From Streptomyces coffeae (GTDB lineage: Bacteria; Actinomycetota; Actinomycetes; Streptomycetales; Streptomycetaceae), in the NCBI RefSeq assembly GCF_016741875.1, contig NZ_JAERRF010000005.1, positions 62,001 through 126,000 of the forward strand: 64,000 nt of DNA. The letters are read 5' to 3'. Positions 54,774 through 63,199 of the stretch are shown piece by piece. The translations under genes and the position numbers were made by a program. The notes beneath the pieces are model-generated. The model searched no databases. It had not been told where the DNA came from and was given only the letters and a program-made list of their open reading frames with translations. The first letter of the stretch is position 1. Each line of letters opens with the position of its first letter.

Positions 54774-55592
54774 TCAGCCGCGTACCCCGCACAGATGCAG
54801 CAGGGCCGCCACCGAGCGGTACGGATCGGTGCGCCCGGCCCGCTCCTCGGCCGCCAGCAGCCGCTCCCACTCCGGGGACGGCGGGGGCGGGGTGTCGCTC
54901 CCGGCCTGGTCGGTGAAGACCCGCACCCCGTACCAGGCGTGCAGCGGGGCGCCGATCGCGGTGAGCGTCGTGGTCAGCTCCTCCCGCCGGTCGGCCCGCA
55001 CCCGCAGCCCGATCCGGTTGGTGTACGCGGGGGAGTCGAACGCGGCCAGCGCGGTGTCCCAGTCCCCGGCCAGCCCCGGCCGCATCGCCAGCGCGTCGGC
55101 ATTGCGCACCAGCAGCGAGAGCAGACCGCCCGGCGCCAGCACCCGGGCGAGGCCCGCCAGCAGCGGATCCGGCTCGGGCACATACATCAGCACACCGTGG
55201 CAGAGCACCACATCGAAGGTACCCGGCAGGAAGTGCGCGCCGGTGTCCCGGCCGTCGCCCTCGATCAGCCGCACCCTGGCCCGGATGCCCTCCGGCTCCT
55301 CCGCGAGCGCGTTGCGCACCGCGGCCAGCATGGTGGGGTCGGACTCAACCCCGGTCACCTCGTGGCCCGCGCGGGCCAGCCGCAGGGCCTGGGTGCCCTG
55401 GCCGAGGCCGACATCGAGCACCCGCAGCCGCCGGCCCACCGGATAGCGGGCGGTGATCTGCTCGTCGAGCTGCTGGGCGACCAGCGCCTGCCGGACGGTG
55501 TTCCGCAGGCCCCCGAGGCGGCTCAGCCAGCCCTCCGCCCCGCCGGTGAAGCCGGACGCTTGTCCGCCGTGGTCCGCTGATCTCCCGCTCAG
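54774..55592 (-). CDS. Class I SAM-dependent methyltransferase, apparently starting at CTG
   Basis: Methyltransferase fold with motif I RVLDVGLGQGTQALRLARAG, the acidic end of strand 2 (GVESDP), VRLIEGDGRD, DVVLCHGVLMYVPEPDPLLA (motif post I/II) and GLARVLAPGGLLSLLVRN. The substrate is unknown; it resembles the CmoA/UbiG-like general group. The only in-frame ATG/GTG/TTG is GTG 55439, which would cut off clearly coding N-terminal sequence (GGAEGWLSRLGGLRNTVRQA, LVAQQLDEQITARYPVG). CTG 55592 overlaps the stop codon of the upstream DUF3043 gene (CTGA) and has GGAGAG 5 bp before it, giving 272 aa and translational coupling. Confidence 0.85.
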   Translation of the reverse strand: MSGRSADHGGQASGFTGGAEGWLSRLGGLRNTVRQALVAQQLDEQITARYPVGRRLRVLDVGLGQGTQALRLARAGHEVTGVESDPTMLAAVRNALAEEPEGIRARVRLIEGDGRDTGAHFLPGTFDVVLCHGVLMYVPEPDPLLAGLARVLAPGGLLSLLVRNADALAMRPGLAGDWDTALAAFDSPAYTNRIGLRVRADRREELTTTLTAIGAPLHAWYGVRVFTDQAGSDTPPPPSPEWERLLAAEERAGRTDPYRSVAALLHLCGVRG

Positions 55593-56185
55593 GGCCGCTC
55601 TCCGCGCTTGACCTGCGGCTTGGGCAGCCGCAGCCGGCGCATCTGGAGCGTGCGCATCAGCGCGTACGCCACGGCGCCGCGCAGATTCTCGTCAGGGAAC
55701 TTCTTGCGCAGCGCGCGCTTCAGCTGGAAGGCGAGGATGAACGAGTTGATGACGATCATCACGATGACGACCATCCACAGCAGCAGCACATAGCTCTGCA
55801 TGGCACCGGCACGGATCATGCTCAGCACCAGGATGACCACCGCGAGCGGCAGGAAGAACTCGGCGACGACGAACCGGGAGTCCACGAAGTCGCGGGCGAA
55901 GCGGCGCACCGGGCCCTTGTCACGGGCCGGGAGGTAGCGCTCGTCACCGCTGGCGAGCGCTTGGCGCTGACGGGCCAGATCGGTACGGCGGGCCTCCCGC
56001 TGGCGCTTGGCGGAGTCCTTGCGGGTGGCCGGCGTCTTCGCCAGGCTGCGGCGCTGAGACTGAGCCTCATTGCGCTTGGGCGTGGGGCGGCCCTTGGGCG
56101 CCTGCGGGTCACGGGGCTGCTGCGGCTGGTCCGCGGTCACCTTGGCGGTGGCGGCCTGCTCATCCTTGGAACGGCTTCGGAACAC
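55589..56185 (-). CDS. DUF3043 membrane protein
   Basis: 198 aa from GTG 56185 (MFRSRSKDEQAATAKVTADQ); TTG 56194 is an alternative three codons upstream. An N-terminal ~75 residues are Lys/Arg/Gln-rich and disordered (KGRPTPKRNEAQSQRRSLAK). The core reads KGPVRRFARDFVDSRFVVAE, then two membrane segments FFLPLAVVILVLSMI and LWMVVIVMIVINSFILAFQL, then a basic tail. This is DUF3043, an actinobacterial family of unknown function. Its stop overlaps the CTG start of the methyltransferase. It is divergent from pspA, across about 250 bp. Confidence 0.9.
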   Translation of the reverse strand: MFRSRSKDEQAATAKVTADQPQQPRDPQAPKGRPTPKRNEAQSQRRSLAKTPATRKDSAKRQREARRTDLARQRQALASGDERYLPARDKGPVRRFARDFVDSRFVVAEFFLPLAVVILVLSMIRAGAMQSYVLLLWMVVIVMIVINSFILAFQLKRALRKKFPDENLRGAVAYALMRTLQMRRLRLPKPQVKRGERP

Positions 56186-56433
56186 AAAGCCCAAGGGTAC
56201 GGGTTCACGGGTGTGCGCCCCAGTCCCATGGGGAACGATCCGGCAACGGCACTGCCGCCGTATCGGGACACAGCGGTCAGCTACTCCCTGCGCCGGAGGC
56301 GCCCGCCTCCCGATCGTCCTGGAGGAGGAGCGCGAACGGCCCCGAACAGTGCGGTAATGGAAGCAGGGCCCGTAGGCTGGGTCTGTTGGAGTGCTGGAGT
56401 CTCAAGTCCGTCAGAAGGGGGCGCGCGAGGCCC

Positions 56434-57219
56434 ATGAGCGGTGTCATGAAGCGTATGGGGATGATCTTCCGCGCGAAGGCCAACAAGGCCCTGGACCGGG
56501 CCGAGGACCCGCGCGAGACCCTTGACTACTCGTACCAGAAGCAGCTCGAGCTGCTCCAGAAGGTCCGCCGCGGGGTCGCCGACGTGGCCACCTCCCGCAA
56601 GCGGCTGGAGCTCCAGATGAACCAGCTCCAGGGGCAGTCCGCCAAGCTGGAGGACCAGGGCCGCAAGGCGCTCGCGCTCGGCCGCGAGGACCTGGCGCGG
56701 GAGGCGCTCTCCCGCCGTGCCGCGCTCCAGCAGCAGGTCACCGATCTGGAGACCCAGCACCAGACCCTCCAGGGCGAGGAGGAGAAGCTCACCCTGGCCT
56801 CCCAGCGGCTCCAGGCCAAGGTCGACGCCTTCCGCACCCGCAAGGAGACCATCAAGGCCACCTACACCGCGGCCCAGGCGCAGACCCGGATCGGCGAGGC
56901 GTTCTCCGGCATCTCCGAGGAGATGGGCGACGTCGGCATGGCGATCCAGCGCGCCGAGGACAAGACCGCGCAGCTCCAGGCCCGCGCGGGTGCCATCGAC
57001 GAGCTGCTCGCCTCCGGTGCCCTCGACGACCAGTCCGGGATGGCCAAGGACGACATCGCGGCCGAGCTGGACCGGATCTCCGGCGGTACGGATGTGGAGC
57101 TGGAGCTCCAGCGGATGAAGGCCGAGCTGGCCGGCGGCGGCTCCCAGCAGGCCATCGAGGGCGGTCAGCAGAACCAGTCCCAGCAGTCCCAGGGCCAGCA
57201 CAAGTTCGACAAGCAGTAG
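56434..57219 (+). CDS. pspA: Phage shock protein A (PspA/IM30) homologue
   Basis: Peripheral membrane protein that polymerises on stressed membranes and preserves the proton gradient. 261 aa; ATG 56434 has GCGAGG before it and gives MSGVMKRMGMIFRAKANKAL, the amphipathic N-terminal helix. Almost all of the rest is long coiled coil (RETLDYSYQKQLELLQKVRR, TSRKRLELQMNQLQGQSAKL, LQQQVTDLETQHQTLQGEEE), then a Gln/Ser-rich tail (GGQQNQSQQSQGQHKFDKQ) typical of actinobacterial members. It is followed by pspAA (44 bp), then a two-component system, so it belongs to an envelope-stress cluster. Confidence 0.96.
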   Translation: MSGVMKRMGMIFRAKANKALDRAEDPRETLDYSYQKQLELLQKVRRGVADVATSRKRLELQMNQLQGQSAKLEDQGRKALALGREDLAREALSRRAALQQQVTDLETQHQTLQGEEEKLTLASQRLQAKVDAFRTRKETIKATYTAAQAQTRIGEAFSGISEEMGDVGMAIQRAEDKTAQLQARAGAIDELLASGALDDQSGMAKDDIAAELDRISGGTDVELELQRMKAELAGGGSQQAIEGGQQNQSQQSQGQHKFDKQ

Positions 57220-57263
57220 CCCGCGCCCCCACCCGGGCGAGGTCTCCTACGGAGGAGGTCGTC

Positions 57264-57542
57264 ATGATCGTACGGATCATGGGGGAGGGCCAGGTACAGG
57301 TGGCCGAAAGTCATCTGCCCGGGCTGAACAAGCTGGACGACGAACTGCTCGCCGAGGTCGAGAGCGGCGACCAGGACGGCTTCCGGCGGACGCTCGGCGC
57401 GCTCCTCGACGCCGTGCGTTCGGCGGGCGAAGCGCTGCCGGACGACTCCCTCGAACCCTCCGAGCTGATCCTGCCCGCCCCCGACGCCACCCTCGAGGAA
57501 GTCAAGGCGATGCTCAAGGACGACGGCCTGATCCCGGGCTAG
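57264..57542 (+). CDS. pspAA: PspA-associated protein PspAA
   Basis: 92 aa from ATG 57264 with GGAGGAGG. The PspAA domain shows MIVRIMGEGQVQVAESHLPG, LNKLDDELLAEVESGDQDGF, LLDAVRSAGEALPDDSLEPS, ELILPAPDATLEEVKAMLKD. It is a small acidic protein found next to pspA in actinobacteria, thought to work with PspA at the membrane. It is in one transcript with pspA; about 100 bp separate it from the kinase gene. Confidence 0.9.
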   Translation: MIVRIMGEGQVQVAESHLPGLNKLDDELLAEVESGDQDGFRRTLGALLDAVRSAGEALPDDSLEPSELILPAPDATLEEVKAMLKDDGLIPG

Positions 57543-57641
57543 CCCGGCCGCACTCCAGCACAGGTCGTGCCCCCTTTGTCCGCCGGTGACCGGCCGCCCC
57601 CGGAGCGGAGCGGTCCGGCGCGGCGCTTACCGTTGGATCCC

Positions 57642-58916
57642 GTGACTCCCCTCTCCGTGGGGCCGAGCCTGGCCCGTCCCCACCGCTGGCTGGCCGCGCA
57701 CCCGAGGGCCCTGGACATCCTGGTGGCCGTCGGTATCTTCGCGCTGATCATCATCGGCGCGGTGGCCAACCCGCATCTGCGGGAACAGCACATCGGCCCG
57801 GTCTTCGTCCTGCTGGCCCTGCTCGCCTCCGCCTCCCTGGTGCTCCGCCGCGATCTGCCGTGCAGTGTGCTCGCGGTGACCTCGGCGCTCACCGTGGTGG
57901 AGATCACCACCAACCAGAGCGGACCGCCGCGCACCTCGATCGTGCTGGCCGTGGTGGCGGCGCTGTACTCCCTCGCGGCCAGCACCGACCGCCCCACCAC
58001 CTGGCGGGTCGGCCTCATCACCGCGGTGCTGCTGACCGGGACCGCGATGCTCTTCGGGCTCAGCCCCTGGTACTCCCAGGAGAACCTGGGCATCTTCGCC
58101 TGGGCCGGGCTGGCCGCCGCCGCGGGCGACGCGGTGCGCAGCCGCCGCGCCTATGTCGCCGCCGTCGAGGAGCGGGCGGTACGGGCCGAGCGCACCCGCG
58201 AGGAGGAGGCGCGCCGCCGGGTGGCCGAGGAGCGGCTGCGGATCGCCCGGGAGCTGCACGATGTGGTCGCCCACCACATCGCCCTGGTCAATGTGCAGGC
58301 CGGGGTGGCGTCCCATGTCATGGACAAACGCCCCGACCAGGCCAAGGAGGCGCTCGCCCACGTCCGGGAGGCCAGCCGCTCGGCGCTGGACGAGCTGCGC
58401 GCCACGGTCGGTCTGCTGCGGCAGTACGGCGACCCCGCCGCCCCCACCGAACCGGCACCGGGCCTCGGTGTGCTGGACCAGCTGGTGGAGGGCTTCGCCC
58501 GGGTGGGGATGCGGGTCGAGGTGGAGGCGGAGCCGCGCGGCGGCCTCGGACCGCTGGCGGGCTCGGTCGACCTCACCGCGTACCGGGTCGTCCAGGAGGC
58601 GCTGACCAATGTGCACAAGCACGCCGGGCCCGAGGCCGGTGTGCGGATCCGGATCGTCCGGGACCGCGGCGTGCTGGAGATCACCGTCGTGGACGACGGG
58701 GCGGGGGCGGAGCCCCGGGCCGACGGGGCCGCCGGGGAGGGCGTGCCCACGTCGCCGCTGCTGGACGACGAGCACGGCGGCGGACACGGACTGCTCGGGA
58801 TGCGGGAGCGGGTCACCGCGCTGCGCGGCAGCTGCGAGGCGGGCCCCCTGCCCGAGGGCGGCTTCCGGGTGCGGGCCAGACTTCCCTTGCAGGGCCGTAC
58901 GGGAGGGGATTCATGA
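57642..58916 (+). CDS. NarL-type sensor histidine kinase of the psp cluster
   Basis: 424 aa from GTG 57642; TTG 57633 and an upstream ATG at 57567 are alternatives with no better ribosome site. The N-terminal DUF7134-like sensor part has four membrane segments (about 25-43, 53-68, 98-113 and 124-140). A coiled linker (EERAVRAERTREEEARRRVA) leads to HisKA_3 with RLRIARELHDVVAHHIALVN (His206) and HATPase_c with VVQEALTNVHKHAG, VVDDGAGAEP and GGGHGLLGMRERVTALRG. The GHGLLGMRER G2 box is classical for this family. Its stop overlaps the regulator start (ATGA), so the two are translationally coupled. It probably senses envelope stress. Confidence 0.94.
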   Translation: MTPLSVGPSLARPHRWLAAHPRALDILVAVGIFALIIIGAVANPHLREQHIGPVFVLLALLASASLVLRRDLPCSVLAVTSALTVVEITTNQSGPPRTSIVLAVVAALYSLAASTDRPTTWRVGLITAVLLTGTAMLFGLSPWYSQENLGIFAWAGLAAAAGDAVRSRRAYVAAVEERAVRAERTREEEARRRVAEERLRIARELHDVVAHHIALVNVQAGVASHVMDKRPDQAKEALAHVREASRSALDELRATVGLLRQYGDPAAPTEPAPGLGVLDQLVEGFARVGMRVEVEAEPRGGLGPLAGSVDLTAYRVVQEALTNVHKHAGPEAGVRIRIVRDRGVLEITVVDDGAGAEPRADGAAGEGVPTSPLLDDEHGGGHGLLGMRERVTALRGSCEAGPLPEGGFRVRARLPLQGRTGGDS

Positions 58917-59596
58917 CGATCAAGGTGCTGCTCGCCGATGACCAGGCGTTGCTGCGCAGTGCGTTCCGCGTGCTGGTGGACTCCGATCCGGACATGGAGG
59001 TGGTGGGGGAGGCGTCCGACGGTGCGGAGGCGGTCGAGATCGTCCGTGCCAAGGGCGCGGACGTGGTCCTGATGGACATCCGGATGCCCGGTACCGACGG
59101 GCTGACCGCGACCCGCATGATCAGCGAGGACCCGGAGCTGACCGGGGTCCGGGTGGTCATGCTGACCACTTTCGAGGTCGACGAGTACGTGGTGGACTCC
59201 CTGCGGGCGGGCGCCAGTGGTTTCCTCGGTAAAGGCGCGGAGCCCGAGGAACTGCTGTCCGCGATCCGGATCGCGGCGGCGGGCGAGGCGCTGCTCTCCC
59301 CGGCCGCGACCAAGGGCCTGATCGCCCGGTTCCTGGCCCAGGGCGACGGCGCCCGGGACGGCGAGGACCCCGCCTACGACGCCAGTCGGCTGGACGCGCT
59401 CACGGTGCGTGAGCGCGAGGTGCTGGTGCAGGTGGCCGGTGGGCTGTCCAACGACGAGATCGCCGCCCGGCTGGAGGTCAGCCCGCTGACGGTCAAGACC
59501 CATGTGAACCGCGCGATGGCCAAGCTGGGGGCGCGGGACCGGGCCCAGCTGGTCGTGATCTCCTACGAGACGGGCCTGGTCCGCCCCGGGGCCTGA
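58913..59596 (+). CDS. NarL/FixJ-family response regulator, partner of the psp-cluster kinase
   Basis: 227 aa from ATG 58913, overlapping the kinase stop by 4 bases. Receiver: MTIKVLLADDQALLRSAFRV, phospho-acceptor Asp55 in VVLMDIRMPGTDGLTATRMI, conserved Thr/Lys in VVMLTTF and GFLGKGAEPEELL. LuxR HTH: LDALTVREREVLVQVAGGLS, NDEIAARLEVSPLTVKTHVN, RAMAKLGARDRAQLVVISYE. It likely controls this cluster, among other targets. A terminator follows. Confidence 0.95.
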   Translation: MTIKVLLADDQALLRSAFRVLVDSDPDMEVVGEASDGAEAVEIVRAKGADVVLMDIRMPGTDGLTATRMISEDPELTGVRVVMLTTFEVDEYVVDSLRAGASGFLGKGAEPEELLSAIRIAAAGEALLSPAATKGLIARFLAQGDGARDGEDPAYDASRLDALTVREREVLVQVAGGLSNDEIAARLEVSPLTVKTHVNRAMAKLGARDRAQLVVISYETGLVRPGA

Positions 59597-59608
59597 CGCC
59601 GGACTTCC

Positions 59609-59655
59609 GCATACGCCACGGGGCGCGGAGCCCGTCGGCCCCGCGCCCCGTATGC
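59609..59655. terminator. Bidirectional terminator between the psp-cluster regulator and nadA
   Basis: GGGGCGCGG (59620-59628) pairs with CCGCGCCCC (59641-59649) and the flanks GCATAC and GTATGC extend the stem, closing both convergent transcripts. Confidence 0.75.
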
Positions 59656-59669
59656 GTACCGCGCCGTGG

Positions 59670-60860
59670 TTACGGCAGCGCCAGCATCCGCTCCAGCGCC
59701 AGCTTGGCGAAGCTCTCGGTCTCCGGGTCGACCTGGATGCGGTTGACGACCTTGCCCGCGGCGAGCGACTCCAGCGCCCACACCAGATGCGGGAGATCGA
59801 TCCGGTTCATGGTCGAGCAGAAGCAGACCGTCTTGTCGAGGAAGACGATCTCCTTGCCCTCGTCGGCGAAGCGGTTCGCCAGTCGGCGGACCAGGTTCAG
59901 CTCGGTGCCGATCGCCCACTTGGACCCGGCGGGCGCGGCCTCCAGGGCCTTGATGATGTACTCGGTCGAGCCCACGTAGTCCGCGGCCGCGACCACCTCG
60001 TGCTTGCACTCGGGGTGGACCAGGACGTTGACGCCCGGTATGCGCGCACGGACGTCGTTGACCGAGTCCAGCGAGAAGCGGCCGTGCACCGAGCAGTGGC
60101 CGCGCCACAGGATCATCTTCGCCGCCCGCAGCTCCTCGGCGGTGAGCCCGCCGCCCGGCTTGTGCGGGTTGTAGACGACGCAGTCCTCCAGGGACATGCC
60201 CATGTCGCGGACGGCCGTATTGCGCCCCAGGTGCTGGTCGGGCAGGAACAGCACCTTGTTGTGCCGGGGCTCTCCCTGGCCGAAGGCCCAGTCCAGGGCC
60301 CGCTTGGCGTTGGAGGAGGTGCAGATGGTGCCGCCGTGCTTGCCGGTGAACGCCTTGATGTCTGCCGAGGAGTTCATGTACGAGACCGGCACCGTCGCCT
60401 CGGCGACCCCCGCCTCGGTCAGCACGTCCCAGCACTCGGCGACCTGCTCGGCGGTGGCCATGTCGGCCATCGAGCAGCCCGCCGCCAGATCGGGGAGGAC
60501 GACCTGCTGGTCGTCGCCGGTCAGGATGTCGGCGGACTCCGCCATGAAGTGCACACCGCAGAAGACGATGTACTCCGCGTCCGGCCGGGCCGCCGCGTCC
60601 CGGGCGAGCTTGAAGGAGTCCCCGGTGACGTCGGCGAACTCGATGACCTCGTCGCGCTGGTAGTGGTGGCCGAGCACGAAGACCTTGTCCCCGAGCTTCT
60701 CCTTGGCCGCGCGGGCGCGTGCCACCAGGTCCGGGTCGGAGGGCGCCGGAAGGTCTCCGGGGCACTCCACACCACGCTCGCTCCGCGGGTCGGCCTCACG
60801 GCCGAGAAGCAGCAGAGCGAGCGGTGTCGGCTGCACGTCGAGGGGTTGGGCGGTGGTCAC
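59670..60860 (-). CDS. nadA: Quinolinate synthase A
   Basis: Condenses iminoaspartate with dihydroxyacetone phosphate to quinolinate, the precursor of NAD, using a [4Fe-4S] cluster. 396 aa from GTG 60860, chosen because AGAAGG lies 9 bp upstream and MTTAQPLDVQPTPLALLLLG is the known start; GTG 60869 abuts the ribosome site. Motifs: KVFVLGHHYQRDEVIEFADV, FCGVHFMAESADIL (first cluster Cys), SYMNSSADIKAFTG, MILWRGHCSVHGRF (second Cys region), VHPECKHEVV and KTVCFCSTMNRIDLPHLVWA (third Cys). The nadB and nadC partners are not in the window. Twin palindromes upstream suggest dedicated repression. The adjacent ErpA-like protein could supply its cluster. Confidence 0.97.
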   Translation of the reverse strand: MTTAQPLDVQPTPLALLLLGREADPRSERGVECPGDLPAPSDPDLVARARAAKEKLGDKVFVLGHHYQRDEVIEFADVTGDSFKLARDAAARPDAEYIVFCGVHFMAESADILTGDDQQVVLPDLAAGCSMADMATAEQVAECWDVLTEAGVAEATVPVSYMNSSADIKAFTGKHGGTICTSSNAKRALDWAFGQGEPRHNKVLFLPDQHLGRNTAVRDMGMSLEDCVVYNPHKPGGGLTAEELRAAKMILWRGHCSVHGRFSLDSVNDVRARIPGVNVLVHPECKHEVVAAADYVGSTEYIIKALEAAPAGSKWAIGTELNLVRRLANRFADEGKEIVFLDKTVCFCSTMNRIDLPHLVWALESLAAGKVVNRIQVDPETESFAKLALERMLALP

Positions 60861-60905
60861 GTCACGCACCCTTCTTTCTTCGCTGGGAACGCTGGTCCTG
60901 TTAAT

Positions 60906-60952
60906 CGTCAAAATGACGCTATCTATCATAACTGCTTCACGTCACGTTGACG
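60906..60952. promoter_or_regulatory. Twin palindromes upstream of nadA
   Basis: CGTCA-AAA-TGACG (60906-60918) and CGTCA-CGT-TGACG (60940-60952) are two perfect 5-bp inverted repeats with identical arms, 34 bp centre to centre and 46-92 bp before the nadA start. The first overlaps a short AT-rich stretch (CTATCTATCATAACTG), probably the promoter. Likely operators of a regulator of NAD synthesis, not identified. Confidence 0.6.
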
Positions 60953-61105
60953 ATGGGCATCGTGTCGATGTGACGCATTCCCGGTGTGCCGGGCCGTGTG
61001 CGAGCATGAAGAACGCAGGAGCAAAGCGATGGGCCCGGAATGAATCCGGGGGGCCGTTGGTTTGTGCCGACGGCAAGCAGTCCGTACAACCCGGGAGAGA
61101 AGCAG

Positions 61106-61459
61106 ATGACCGTTCAGGACGAGACCACCGCGAGCGAGGGCATCATCCTGTCCGACGCCGCCGCGTCGAAGGTCAAGAGCCTGCTGGAGCAGGAGGGCCG
61201 TGACGACCTCGCGCTGCGCGTCGCCGTCCAGCCCGGCGGCTGCTCCGGCCTGCGCTATCAGCTCTTCTTCGACGAGCGCTCCCTCGACGGCGACGTCGTC
61301 AAGGACTTCGACGGCGTCAAGGTCGTCACCGACCGGATGAGCGCCCCGTACCTGGGCGGTGCCTCGATCGACTTCGTCGACACCATCGAGAAGCAGGGCT
61401 TCACGATCGACAACCCGAACGCCACCGGCTCCTGCGCCTGCGGCGACTCCTTCAGCTGA
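61106..61459 (+). CDS. erpA: A-type iron-sulphur carrier (HesB/IscA/ErpA family)
   Basis: 117 aa from ATG 61106, with GGGAGAG upstream; the 22-codon open extension is not family-like. It carries Fe-S clusters to target proteins. The three conserved cysteines are in QPGGCSGLRYQL and, near the C-terminus, TGSCACGDSF (CxC). The core DAAASKVKSLLEQEGRDDLA and SAPYLGGASIDFVDTIEKQG is typical. It is divergent from nadA across about 245 bp. A functional link is plausible since NadA, and LipA elsewhere in the window, contain [4Fe-4S] clusters. A perfect palindromic terminator follows. Confidence 0.95.
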   Translation: MTVQDETTASEGIILSDAAASKVKSLLEQEGRDDLALRVAVQPGGCSGLRYQLFFDERSLDGDVVKDFDGVKVVTDRMSAPYLGGASIDFVDTIEKQGFTIDNPNATGSCACGDSFS

Positions 61460-61492
61460 GCCCGCCCGCGGGGTGCGCGCTCGACGACGCCG

Positions 61493-61528
61493 AGAAGGCG
61501 GCGGTCCCGGCCGGGACCGCCGCCTTCT
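61493..61528. terminator. Bidirectional terminator after erpA
   Basis: A perfect palindrome of two 18-base arms (61493-61510 and 61511-61528) ends in TTCTTTAGT, between convergent erpA and the membrane-protein gene. Confidence 0.9.
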
Positions 61529-61541
61529 TTAGTGGTGTCGC

Positions 61542-63107
61542 CTACTTCTTCCGCAGCGGCACCGTCTTGCCGGTCGACTTGTCGACCACCGTGCGGTCGT
61601 CCAGCGGTTTGTCCAGCTTGACCTTCTCGGTCATCTCCTTGGCGATCAGAATGCAGGCCCGCCCGGGGTGCTTGGGCTTGCTCTTGATCTCCACCGTCAC
61701 CTGCTTCGACGTCTCCTTCGCGGAGACCGAGTAGGTGTTGCACACCCCGCCCCAGAAGCGCAGCGTCAGGGTCTTGTCGTCCGCGGTGTAGGAGATGATG
61801 TGGTTGATCTTCTCCTTGCCGGACTTGTCGGGCTTACCGCTCTCGCCCTGTCCCGGGCTCTCGGTACCGGCGGCCTTCTTGATGTACTCGGGCTGCACGG
61901 CCGGGTACGGAAGGGTCATCGAGACACCGTTGGTCCCGGTCGGCCGGGTCTCGAAGATCCACGACGGCACCAGCGCCCGCCGTCCGTCCACCATGTGCGA
62001 GGCCAGCCCGAAGGTCGCCTTGCGCACCATCACCTTGCCGGAGCTGCCCGAGGGGTTGGGCTCGCACGGCGCGATCGAGCCGCCCTCCGCCGGCCCGTCC
62101 GGGTCCGGGGTGGCCGACGGACAGCTCGCGCCCGTGGCCGGACCCCGGCCCCTGGTCGCCGCGTTGAGCTTCTTCAGCGCCTCGTCCGCGCTGATCAGCG
62201 GATAGGTGTCGGCCTCCTTGGGGAGCGCCAGTGTGCCGCTGCCACCGACCAACTGGCCGTCGGCGGCCACCTGGAGGCTGGTCGACCAGCCGTGCGTCGG
62301 CAGATCGCCCACCCGCGGCTCCGCGTTCACCGTGCGGATGGCGGCGTAGCGACCGGTCGCGTCCAGCTTGGCGTCCGAGAGTCCGAGCGCCTTGAGCACC
62401 GGCTCGGCGGTGCGCTTGGCCTTCGCCTCGGACACCACCTTGTCGTGGTCGGCGTCGCTCCGTTCGGGGTGGTCGTCATCGCCCTTCTTGCCGGACTTCC
62501 CGTCCCGGTAGACGGGGCAATCCTGGGCGGTGCTGCCGTCGCCCTTGCGCTCGCCCGCACCGGCGTCGCCGTCCGCGCCCGGCAGGCGCACACAGGAGCC
62601 GCCGGCGGGGGTGCCGTAGCGGGAGTAGCTCCAGCTGCCCGGACCGTCCTGGCTCACCCGCAGCACTGGACCGGCCGCGTCCTTGGTGCCCCCGACCTTC
62701 CAGAAGCCGTGGTCGCCGCGCGGGCTGCCGGGCACGTCCAGCGCCTTGGCCAGCCGTGCCACCTCGGCCTTGGTGACCTTCGGGTCGGACAGATACACCG
62801 GGGCCGAGTCCGGCCCGTCGGGCAGCTTCTTCTCCGCCACATAGCGCCCGCCACTCGGGTCGGGTTCCCCGGGCGCGATGCCCTCGCGTCCGGCGGTGGG
62901 GTAGGCGTCCAGTGCGAGGGGTTTTGGTGATCCGTCCTTGTGCGCCGTGCCGCTGCCGTCCGCCGCGGTCGAGGCCCAGTAGGCCCCGCCGCCACCGGCG
63001 ACCAGTACCGCTGCCGCCACCGCGACCACGGCCAGTGGCGAACGGCGCCGCAGACGCGGATGGTCGTCGTCGGGGGTATGCGGGGTGTCGGTCTCCTCGG
63101 TGCTCAC
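61542..63107 (-). CDS. Single-pass membrane protein with large extracytoplasmic domain
   Basis: 521 aa from GTG 63107, with AAGGAGC upstream. A short acidic cytoplasmic tail (~22 aa), then one membrane segment SPLAVVAVAAAVLVAGGGGAYW (about 24-45). The rest is probably outside the cell: alternating Lys/Asp/Gly-rich linkers and folded parts with AEVARLAKALDVPGSPRGDH, AAIRTVNAEPRVGDLPTHGW, SADEALKKLN, ATFGLASHMVDGRRALVPSW. The SADEALKKLN and VPSWIFET patterns recall PepSY/YcdB-type extracellular domains, but I cannot assign them. It is a conserved streptomycete protein of unknown function near erpA. The gene downstream in its own direction is erpA, convergent. Confidence 0.85.
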   Translation of the reverse strand: MSTEETDTPHTPDDDHPRLRRRSPLAVVAVAAAVLVAGGGGAYWASTAADGSGTAHKDGSPKPLALDAYPTAGREGIAPGEPDPSGGRYVAEKKLPDGPDSAPVYLSDPKVTKAEVARLAKALDVPGSPRGDHGFWKVGGTKDAAGPVLRVSQDGPGSWSYSRYGTPAGGSCVRLPGADGDAGAGERKGDGSTAQDCPVYRDGKSGKKGDDDHPERSDADHDKVVSEAKAKRTAEPVLKALGLSDAKLDATGRYAAIRTVNAEPRVGDLPTHGWSTSLQVAADGQLVGGSGTLALPKEADTYPLISADEALKKLNAATRGRGPATGASCPSATPDPDGPAEGGSIAPCEPNPSGSSGKVMVRKATFGLASHMVDGRRALVPSWIFETRPTGTNGVSMTLPYPAVQPEYIKKAAGTESPGQGESGKPDKSGKEKINHIISYTADDKTLTLRFWGGVCNTYSVSAKETSKQVTVEIKSKPKHPGRACILIAKEMTEKVKLDKPLDDRTVVDKSTGKTVPLRKK

Positions 63108-63199
63108 CGTTTCGCTCCTTCGGCTCCGCTCACGTTGTACGGTCCCATTTCCTCGCGAGGGGACGCCGGTGAGACGGGGCGGACGGGAGTACGGTTCCG

